Origin: Candidatus Hermodarchaeota archaeon | Lineage (GTDB): Archaea; Asgardarchaeota; Hermodarchaeia; Hermodarchaeales; Hermodarchaeaceae | Direction: 5' to 3' | NCBI GenBank assembly: GCA_016840185.1 | Contig: JAEOSV010000113.1 | Span: forward strand, 1 to 11,563 | DNA: 11,563 bases | Shown: positions 7,144-11,563 of the stretch, in pieces | How the letters are laid out: each line of letters begins with the position of its first letter | How positions within the stretch are numbered: position 1 is the stretch's first letter | Position numbers and translations under genes: made by a program | Notes under the pieces: model-generated | Database searches by the model: none | What the model saw: the letters and a program-made list of their open reading frames with translations, nothing else | Told to the model about the DNA's origin: nothing

Positions 7144-8067
7144 CTATTGTTGCATTTTTTTGGCAATTTGAATCGCTCTCTCGGTTGCATATTCCGCATC
7201 AGGAGCTAGGAGATAGGCAACAGGTTCAATTCCCACGAGTCCTTTGTCAATCAGAACGTCAGAGGATTTCGATTTCAGAAAGATTTTCTTCATTCCAGCA
7301 AGAAGTGCCTCGTCGGTATCTCGCAAACCATCTATTCGTTGACGAGTTACCTCTGTGAACGTATATCCATTTTGCTCAAGAACCTCTTCTAAACTATCAA
7401 GATATTTGAAAACAATTGCAGCTAACAGTTCAGGATTAAATTGTTGAACTAGTAGCAACACTTTTGATAAATGATATGAGCCCCGAAATTCAGGTCTGGT
7501 AAATGAATGCGGTCGCATATGATGGGATACAATACGACTAGGAAAGCCAGCCACATCATTAATGTCTTTAGCCTTTTGAACACTCATCACTAGCTGGGAA
7601 CCCACTTGGGGAATAAGAATTCGAAATTCAGGGGTATCCGCTAATATCTCGGCGCTTCGAATTAAACTATTCAGCACGTCGATACGATTATCAGAGGTAA
7701 ATTCGTCAGCACACACCATACAATCCCGAAGTTCAGGATTTTCTTCCCGGTGTAACTGGCAAAGGGTCCCCCCGATTTTCTGGCTCGTACAAAAAGTGCA
7801 GAGTGCGGTTATTCCCTCTTCTAAACTCATTGGGTTTTGGGAGAGTTGTTTAGTGAAATTCTGTGCGGTTTGACGAACATTTGCTGAATAAAACGGTTCA
7901 AATCGTTCACGTTGGGATAAGCTTCGTGAAACACTCGCCTGGGTTACACCCAGAAGTTTCGCAGCTTGTTCTTGTGTAAAACCGTAGTCTTGAATAAGAT
8001 GGTAGCTAATCAATGCACGGAGTGCTGGTAATAACTTATTGACCATAGTTTCGCAGGGCGGGCGCAC
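7144..8067 (-). CDS. thiR: ThiR-like transcriptional regulator (HTH, Cys-rich linker, ThiN domain)
   Basis: The protein has 307 residues. Residues 1-55 form an HTH of the archaeal COG2522 type: the RPPCE start and FTQEQAAKLLGVTQASVSRSL, with the recognition helix near 41-50. Residues 90-119 hold CxxC, a lone Cys103 and CxxC (Cys90, 93, 116, 119), a likely zinc or iron-sulfur site. From about 135 to the end is a ThiN-like domain: LIPQVGSQLV, DVAGFPSRIV, PEFRGSYHLSKVLL, then the DKGLVGIEPVAYLL segment. ThiN alone is thiamine phosphate synthase; fused to this HTH it is the ThiR family, which senses a thiamine phosphate and controls thiamine genes in archaea. Tyr-His sits where I recall Arg-His in catalytic ThiN proteins, which fits a sensor. 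The start is GTG at 8067 with GGAGG ten bases upstream. It converges on the thiamine-diphosphate-dependent ComDE gene, with 29 bases between. Confidence 0.85.
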   Translation of the reverse strand: MRPPCETMVNKLLPALRALISYHLIQDYGFTQEQAAKLLGVTQASVSRSLSQRERFEPFYSANVRQTAQNFTKQLSQNPMSLEEGITALCTFCTSQKIGGTLCQLHREENPELRDCMVCADEFTSDNRIDVLNSLIRSAEILADTPEFRILIPQVGSQLVMSVQKAKDINDVAGFPSRIVSHHMRPHSFTRPEFRGSYHLSKVLLLVQQFNPELLAAIVFKYLDSLEEVLEQNGYTFTEVTRQRIDGLRDTDEALLAGMKKIFLKSKSSDVLIDKGLVGIEPVAYLLAPDAEYATERAIQIAKKMQQ

Positions 8068-8102
8068 GTCTTATGAGCCTCCACCACAATGGGGTGTCTG
8101 TT

Positions 8103-8119
8103 GTGAACCTTTCGTTCAC
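8103..8119. promoter_or_regulatory. Perfect inverted repeat upstream of thiR, candidate operator
   Basis: GTGAAC, five bases, GTTCAC: two perfect 6-base arms. It lies 36 bases before the thiR GTG, just downstream of a weak minus-strand TATA-like stretch (about 8120-8130), where a bound repressor would block transcription. Autoregulation by ThiR is inferred; I cannot compare it with a known ThiR motif. Confidence 0.4.
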
Positions 8120-8140
8120 TACTAATAGCATTTCCGGTTT

Positions 8141-8704
8141 TCATAAGCTTTGTTGAACAGAGGAAGGAGTTGTTACCGCATCAGGTGCGGAACGCCGAAT
8201 TGCAGTAGCTACACGTTCAAAAACTCGAACAACATTGGTTCCTTCTTTTGAAGAACAAGGAACGAAATCTGCCACATTGAATTCTCTACAAAACCGGTGA
8301 ATCAGATCCTGAGCAATATGACTGGGTAGATCTGTTTTTGCCCCTGCGAGTACGATCGCCTCTTTATGATCGGAGTGCGCATATTGATTAATGAGATTTA
8401 GCCATTCTGCTCCCATAGTCAAGGTATCAGGACGAGTCTGATCGATTACCAATATTACTCCAGTAGCCCCAGAAAGAAATTTCGGCATTAGAAATCGAAA
8501 CCGATTTTGCCCACTCAAATCCCAAATGCTCATATTCAGAGGACCTGCTTCACCGTTGCATATTTTCTGTGCGAAGTTTATTCCAACAGTTGGAGACACA
8601 TCGATGAATTTGTCAAAAACAAACTTGTGGACCAAACTTGTTTTTCCTGCTTGACTTGCACCAGCCACAATAATTTTGACAAGGGGTACTTGCTGTCTGG
8701 TCAC
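8141..8704 (-). CDS. Ras/Rab-type small GTPase
   Basis: From GTG at 8704 the protein has 187 residues, the usual size for the family. I chose this start because GAGGT sits about seven bases upstream and the GTPase fold begins at once; the longer ATG start at 8782 adds 26 Cys- and Gly-containing residues with no fold. Motifs: P-loop GASQAGKTS at 15-23, switch I Thr39 in SPTVG, switch II WDLSGQ (Asp62 to Gln66, catalytic Gln kept), G4 GAKTDL at 121-126, and G5 SSKEG at 151-155. G4 has Ala in place of the base-contacting Asn/Thr of [NT]KxD. The C-terminus (SSVQQSL) has no Cys for a lipid anchor. Such eukaryote-like GTPases are abundant in Asgard archaea; the client pathway is unknown. It is 73 bases upstream of thiR on the same strand and divergent from the radical SAM gene. 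Confidence 0.88.
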   Translation of the reverse strand: MTRQQVPLVKIIVAGASQAGKTSLVHKFVFDKFIDVSPTVGINFAQKICNGEAGPLNMSIWDLSGQNRFRFLMPKFLSGATGVILVIDQTRPDTLTMGAEWLNLINQYAHSDHKEAIVLAGAKTDLPSHIAQDLIHRFCREFNVADFVPCSSKEGTNVVRVFERVATAIRRSAPDAVTTPSSVQQSL

Positions 8705-8825
8705 CTTACTTACCTCTGTATTTTGGTTGCAGAGACGCTTAAAGCCTCCACACTCGCCTCCTTTCCACGAATTGGCAGACAAACAAACTAGTGTGCAGTT
8801 GGTTAATTGGAGACCTAGAGAATGG

Positions 8826-8840
8826 GAGATATTTTATTCG
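8826..8840 (+). promoter_or_regulatory. Candidate TATA-like box of the nrdG-like gene
   Basis: GAGATATTTTATTC is the most A/T-rich stretch in the 186-base divergent region between the GTPase and the radical SAM gene. It would start transcription about 30 bases before the ATG at 8891. The stretch is nearly symmetrical and could also serve the GTPase strand. This is a weak call. Confidence 0.25.
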
Positions 8841-8890
8841 GGAACACCACTCTTCTAGCTACTTCCCTTTGACAAATCACTTAGTGACAT

Positions 8891-9625
8891 ATGGTGGATG
8901 GTGTGAAGGCCTTTATTGCAGGAAAACCAATCATTAGCACCAGTGATTGGCCTTCAAAAGTGGCGTGTGTCACTTTTTTTGCTGGTTGTAATCTGCGATG
9001 TCGATTTTGCTTTAATGCACCTCTTCTCGAATTTAGTGAGCAATTCAAGATTGATTTAGAACTTCTTTATCCGGAAATAGAAGAAAACCGGTATCTAATT
9101 GATGGAGTTATAGTTACTGGAGGAGAGCCAACACTTCAACTGGAGGCTCTTAGAACCCTTGCGGAATGGGTTCATCAACAAGAAATGGAATTTGGGTTGA
9201 TGACAAACGGTACAAAGCCCAAAGTCATTCAGCAGTTAATTGCTGAAAGCCTTCTAGACTATATTGCTGTAGATATCAAAACAGCACCTCACCGAAATGA
9301 ATACGTTCGGGTCACTCAGTCAACGGGTGACATTTTAGATCGTGTTAAAGAGACCGTATCGCTCCTCAAGGATTCGAAGATTAGCTACGAATTTCGCACC
9401 ACTCTTGTTCCTTCACTTGTCGATACAATCGAACAACTAGAACAAATACGTAAATGGGTAGGCTCAAAGCAATACGTTCTTCAACATTTTCGCCCCGCAG
9501 AGACAGTTCTCGATCCTGAATTAACTAAATCCTTTACCCCCCAAGAACTCAAACAGTTCCAGCAATATGCTCAGAAACATAAGATAACGACACGATTCCA
9601 ATCTCTCACTAATGCTTTCGTTTAG
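8891..9625 (+). CDS. nrdG: Anaerobic ribonucleotide reductase activating protein, NrdG2-type radical SAM enzyme
   Basis: The protein has 244 residues. The radical SAM cluster motif CNLRCRFC (Cys33, Cys37, Cys40) binds a [4Fe-4S] cluster that cleaves S-adenosylmethionine. It is followed by TGGEPT at 76-81, the SAM-binding glycine motif, LMTNGT near 108-113 and AVDIKT at about 137-142. Length and order match the NrdG2 branch, which makes the glycyl radical on class III ribonucleotide reductase under anaerobic conditions. The large subunit NrdD is not in the window, so the partner cannot be confirmed; activation of another glycyl-radical enzyme, or an unrelated NrdG2-like role, remains possible. 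ATG at 8891 is the only reasonable start. The gene after it, 60 bases downstream, has its own ribosome binding site. Confidence 0.82.
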   Translation: MVDGVKAFIAGKPIISTSDWPSKVACVTFFAGCNLRCRFCFNAPLLEFSEQFKIDLELLYPEIEENRYLIDGVIVTGGEPTLQLEALRTLAEWVHQQEMEFGLMTNGTKPKVIQQLIAESLLDYIAVDIKTAPHRNEYVRVTQSTGDILDRVKETVSLLKDSKISYEFRTTLVPSLVDTIEQLEQIRKWVGSKQYVLQHFRPAETVLDPELTKSFTPQELKQFQQYAQKHKITTRFQSLTNAFV

Positions 9626-9685
9626 AAGACTTTAAACTGAAGATTCAATGGAAATTCTAGAAATCAATACATAAAGGTGTTCGTT

Positions 9686-10093
9686 ATGACAACATGGGCC
9701 GTTCAATTGCTCAATGGGTCCAAACATAGTTTCGTTGATTTACAACAAACTCTTGGACAATATTATCAGCTCCAAACAGGTTGGCTTCACAAACTTCAAT
9801 CATGCATCAAGGAACAACCAACATACTCGGTTCATACTAACTTAATCGAATCGACAAAGGGGCCTGCAAATGAAAGCCTCAATGCTCCCTTTCTAATTCT
9901 CCTTATTACAAATACATGCCTAACGGTAAGTTTTCTCGGAGAACTAACAGAAGAAGAAACTGGCTATATTGTTGGAGTGTGGCCCGATAAGTTCCTTCAA
10001 ATTCTCAGATCAGATGAGGATGCGGTTCTAAATTTACTATACATTATCACTGACCAACCTGACCTTGTTAGCAGAATTGAGATTCATTTCTAA
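9686..10093 (+). CDS. Hypothetical protein, 135 residues
   Basis: I do not recognise this protein. The start is ATG at 9686, six bases after GGTG (9676-9679); an in-frame GTG at 9677 overlaps the ribosome binding site and is less likely. It is a soluble, mildly acidic protein without a signal peptide. The N-terminal half is polar and Gln-rich (QLLNGSKHSF, QQTLGQYYQL). The centre has two strongly hydrophobic, strand-like stretches (APFLILLITNT, CLTVSFLGEL). The C-terminal part alternates Asp/Glu-rich turns with Leu/Ile-rich helix, ending RIEIHF. No Cys pairs or catalytic motifs are visible. It follows the nrdG-like gene by 60 bases and is followed by a perfect small hairpin. A compact alpha/beta fold is my guess; no function is inferred. 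Confidence 0.7.
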   Translation: MTTWAVQLLNGSKHSFVDLQQTLGQYYQLQTGWLHKLQSCIKEQPTYSVHTNLIESTKGPANESLNAPFLILLITNTCLTVSFLGELTEEETGYIVGVWPDKFLQILRSDEDAVLNLLYIITDQPDLVSRIEIHF

Positions 10094-10100
10094 CATCCAA

Positions 10101-10117
10101 CCAAAGCATTGCTTTGG
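10101..10117. repeat. Perfect 7-base hairpin after the 135-residue hypothetical gene
   Basis: CCAAAGC, loop ATT, GCTTTGG, starting seven bases after the stop codon at 10093. It is a compact RNA stem-loop at a gene end. There is no U run directly after it, so a bacterial-type terminator is not indicated; it may protect or process the 3' end of the mRNA. Confidence 0.5.
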
Positions 10118-10154
10118 AATCTCCTAAGACGTTTGATTTGTGTCAGAACGTGAG

Positions 10155-10173
10155 ATGAAAAAAAATTAATATG
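10155..10173 (+). promoter_or_regulatory. Candidate BRE/TATA promoter of the 216-residue gene
   Basis: GATGAAAAAAAATTAATATG combines an A-rich BRE-like part with a TTAATAT box. An archaeal start site about 26 bases downstream would lie near 10195, leaving a leader of about 20 bases before the GTG at 10214. This is the clearest promoter-like pattern in the window. Confidence 0.45.
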
Positions 10174-10213
10174 TTGACGCATTCAATGAGGACTCACTGG
10201 AGACTCTAGAACC

Positions 10214-10864
10214 GTGCCCGACAAACAATTGACTATAACAAAAGGTGAGAAGCCACAAGGACTATTCCGCATCCTGAGAGTCGAACAACGGCATGAACGA
10301 AGCGGACGGGTGGTCACACTTATTGATGCAGAAAGTATGGGCGAAATAAAAACAGATCTCCGAAAACGCCAGTTTTCTTATCAAATCCTTGGGATGACTG
10401 ATACAACAATAAAACCTGGATTCTGGTTGCTAAGTCCTCGTGAAGACATTGGAATCATCTCCGAAGTGGAAAACATCACCAAGAAGCAAACGAGAAAGAA
10501 ATCCCCTAAAAGAGTAGTCCTGAGAGTAAAATTCGAAGATACTGGTTCTATCCGATTAAATGAAACCTGGACTATATTCAAAAAACAACCTGTCACTCGC
10601 CGCGAAATGGGTCGCTGGGAAAAACGGATGACCGAGGACGCTTCACAATATTATTGGCAGATTCTTCCTGGCGTTTTAGATAAGGTTCTCTTCGAACCCA
10701 CTGAAGGAGTAAATGGAGATCAAGTAAGAAAAATCCGAAATCTCCAAAATCAAATTTTATATCAGGCAATTAAAAAGGCAAAATCAAAAGAATCGGTGAA
10801 ACTTACGAGTACTCACCTTGTTGAGGCAACACGAGAGATTCTTGAACCCTTTGATAAGGACTAG
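10214..10864 (+). CDS. Hypothetical protein, 216 residues, basic
   Basis: I do not recognise this protein. It starts at GTG 10214, with GGAG about 11 bases upstream. Residues 12-120 look strand-rich (GLFRILRVEQRHERSGRVVTL, then FWLLSPREDIGIISEVENI, then RVVLRVKFEDTGSIRL), suggesting one or two small beta barrels, interrupted by a Lys/Arg cluster near 94-103 (KKQTRKKSPKR). The C-terminal 90 residues look helical and charged, with REMGRWEKRMTED and many Lys residues. The high basic content and the barrel-then-helix layout could suit nucleic acid or ribonucleoprotein binding, and the next gene is a transcription-type zinc ribbon, but this is inference only. No catalytic motif, Cys pair, signal peptide or membrane segment is visible. 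It probably has its own promoter at about 10155-10173. Confidence 0.7.
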   Translation: MPDKQLTITKGEKPQGLFRILRVEQRHERSGRVVTLIDAESMGEIKTDLRKRQFSYQILGMTDTTIKPGFWLLSPREDIGIISEVENITKKQTRKKSPKRVVLRVKFEDTGSIRLNETWTIFKKQPVTRREMGRWEKRMTEDASQYYWQILPGVLDKVLFEPTEGVNGDQVRKIRNLQNQILYQAIKKAKSKESVKLTSTHLVEATREILEPFDKD

Positions 10865-10865
10865 G

Positions 10866-10899
10866 GCGCATACGAAAAGTTTAAGTGAATCATATGCGC
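10866..10899. repeat. Inverted repeat GCGCATA-N20-TATGCGC around a TATA-like box
   Basis: Two perfect 7-base arms (10866-10872 and 10893-10899) enclose 20 bases containing GAAAAGTTTAAG, a BRE/TATA-like stretch. A start site near 10908 would serve the zinc-ribbon gene. The arms could be a protein binding site around the promoter, or a stem-loop in a read-through transcript. Confidence 0.4.
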
Positions 10900-10937
10900 G
10901 GCATCCCACGAAAGGAAATTTTCGGGAGGTTACAACA

Positions 10938-11207
10938 ATACAGTTCTGCCCGAAATGTGGGAGTCTACTACGCCCAGAAAAAAATAAAGCTGGCAAAACA
11001 ATTCTCAAATGTTCCTGTGGCTATAAATCCTCAGCAAAGGAAACTGAGGGTTACAAGGTAAAGTTCCCTATACGCCACACTGAGAGGGATTACATCGTTG
11101 TAGTTGAAGAAGATACTGAGGGAAAGAAACGTAGAAAACGCGTAATCGATGAAGACGAAAGACAAGAAATGCTTGAATTAATGCTAGATCACTTCCCAGA
11201 TGATTAA
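10938..11207 (+). CDS. RpoM/TFS-like protein with a single N-terminal zinc ribbon
   Basis: The 89-residue product begins (ATA)-QFCPKCGSLLRPEK, the typical first zinc ribbon of archaeal TFS and RNA polymerase Rpb9/RpoM (Cys pairs CPKC at 4-7 and CSCG near 24-26). TFS has a second, C-terminal ribbon with an acidic hairpin that stimulates RNA cleavage; that part is absent. Instead the tail has a Val-rich strand, a basic patch (KKRRKR) and an acidic helix (DEDERQEMLELMLDHF). It may be an Rpb9-like or diverged transcription accessory protein. The start is notable: GGGAGG lies eight bases before ATA at 10938, at the family's usual N-terminus, and no ATG, GTG or TTG exists between the end of the upstream gene and this point. 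The open frame reaches back to TTG 10818, inside the preceding gene, with no sensible domain there. Confidence 0.72.
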   Translation: MQFCPKCGSLLRPEKNKAGKTILKCSCGYKSSAKETEGYKVKFPIRHTERDYIVVVEEDTEGKKRRKRVIDEDERQEMLELMLDHFPDD

Positions 11208-11272
11208 CCTCTACTAATTTTTTCCTTCTCTCTAGCTCAAAGCAACGATTCGCCTAAATCTAGCAGAGGTTA
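11205..11272. repeat. Long-loop inverted repeat between convergent genes, with a T-rich tract
   Basis: TAACCTCTACTA (11205-11216) and TAGCAGAGGTTA (11261-11272) pair over 12 positions with one mismatch. The 44-base loop begins with TTTTTT (11218-11223) and a pyrimidine-rich run. Archaeal polymerase stops at T tracts, so the tract is a plausible terminator for the zinc-ribbon gene. Confidence 0.4.
11217..11232 (+). terminator. T-rich tract, probable archaeal terminator
   Basis: ATTTTTTCCTTCTCTC lies ten bases after the zinc-ribbon stop codon. Oligo-T tracts after a gene are the usual archaeal intrinsic termination signal. No secondary structure is needed for this call. Confidence 0.45.
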
Positions 11273-11305
11273 GTGAATTCCTCGAAAGCTAAACCTGTTG
11301 GGTTC

Positions 11306-11563
11306 TTACACATAGAACGGAATCGGTCGGTATCCATGGTCTTGTGCGGCCTGCTCTTCCCTTCGGGCTTCTCTTGCTAATTCATTTAATTGGGCTTTAA
11401 TTACCGATTGATTTTGAATCAATGATTGGATACTACCATCCAAATCGAGAAATCGGTTTATAGCTGAAAGCATACTTGCCGCGGCTTCTGGGTCTGGTGC
11501 CTCTGCAGACGCAGTTGCTAATAAACAGTATCCGTCTAGTTTTCGGATAAGGCATTCATTGAG
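11306..11563 (-). CDS. PAC2-like (proteasome assembly chaperone family) protein, partial C-terminus
   Basis: The minus strand is open from the right edge to TAA at 11306-11308, giving the last 85 residues; the start is outside the window. The visible part reads GYCLLATASAEAPDPEAAASML, where a strand leads into a PDP-x-A-A-A helix, then a Leu/Asp-rich helix, a long charged helix (QLNELAREARREEQAAQ) and a short end, RPIPFYV. Archaeal PAC2-family proteins end in this way, with a PDPxAA helix followed by a coiled, charged helix. Related proteins in eukaryotes help assemble the proteasome; the archaeal role is not settled. The call rests on the C-terminal pattern alone. It converges on the zinc-ribbon gene. 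Confidence 0.6.
   Translation of the reverse strand, partial: LNECLIRKLDGYCLLATASAEAPDPEAAASMLSAINRFLDLDGSIQSLIQNQSVIKAQLNELAREARREEQAAQDHGYRPIPFYV

Noticed and set aside
7107..7358. Plus-strand open frame opposite the end of thiR
   Set aside because: It lies antisense to the ThiN domain coding region and has no family features.
8068..8140. Thiamine diphosphate riboswitch upstream of thiR
   Set aside because: The spacer is only 73 bases and I see none of the conserved THI-box core; the palindrome suits a protein operator better.
8705..8782. Longer N-terminus of the GTPase from ATG at 8782
   Set aside because: The 26 extra residues have no fold character, and a ribosome binding site precedes GTG at 8704.
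10818..10937. N-terminal extension of the zinc-ribbon protein from TTG at 10818
   Set aside because: It would overlap the preceding gene and adds a low-complexity segment before the family's normal N-terminus.

Overview
The window reads as archaeal and probably Asgard. Archaeal signs are a ThiR-type thiamine regulator (HTH plus ThiN domain), a fused ComD/ComE-type sulfopyruvate decarboxylase, a TFS/RpoM-like N-terminal zinc ribbon, a PAC2-like C-terminus, GGTG/GGTGA ribosome binding sites and A/T-rich TATA-like boxes. A Ras/Rab-type small GTPase points to the Asgard group. The class cannot be fixed from these genes and no rRNA marker is present.

Left part (1-5980), a surface-glycan locus: a polysaccharide flippase running off the left edge (minus strand); a GT-B transferase whose reading frame is broken near 1167-1170 (plus strand); a tight minus-strand operon hisH2-hisF2-wbpG, the three-part amidotransferase system that turns an acetamido group of a nucleotide-activated sugar into an acetamidino group; and a family 2 glycosyltransferase (plus strand). 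Together they suggest synthesis, assembly and export of an amidino-sugar-containing glycan, such as an N-glycan or S-layer/archaellum decoration. The enzymes that make the sugar precursor are not in the window.

Middle (5981-8704): 12 bases after the GT2 gene lies a thiamine-diphosphate enzyme matching sulfopyruvate decarboxylase of coenzyme M synthesis (ComD and ComE halves fused). Converging on it is the ThiR-like regulator, with a perfect inverted repeat between its putative TATA box and its start that is a candidate autoregulatory operator. Upstream of the regulator on the same strand is the small GTPase.

Right part (8705-11563): divergent from the GTPase is a plus-strand run: an NrdG2-type radical SAM activase without its reductase, two proteins I do not recognise (135 and 216 aa), and a one-zinc-ribbon RpoM/TFS-like protein that apparently starts at a rare ATA codon behind a strong ribosome binding site. 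The C-terminal end of a PAC2-like protein enters from the right edge on the minus strand. Several small inverted repeats lie between these genes.

No stretch without a gene exceeds about 230 bases (the longest is 611-839). I see no tRNA, rRNA, CRISPR array or insertion sequence.
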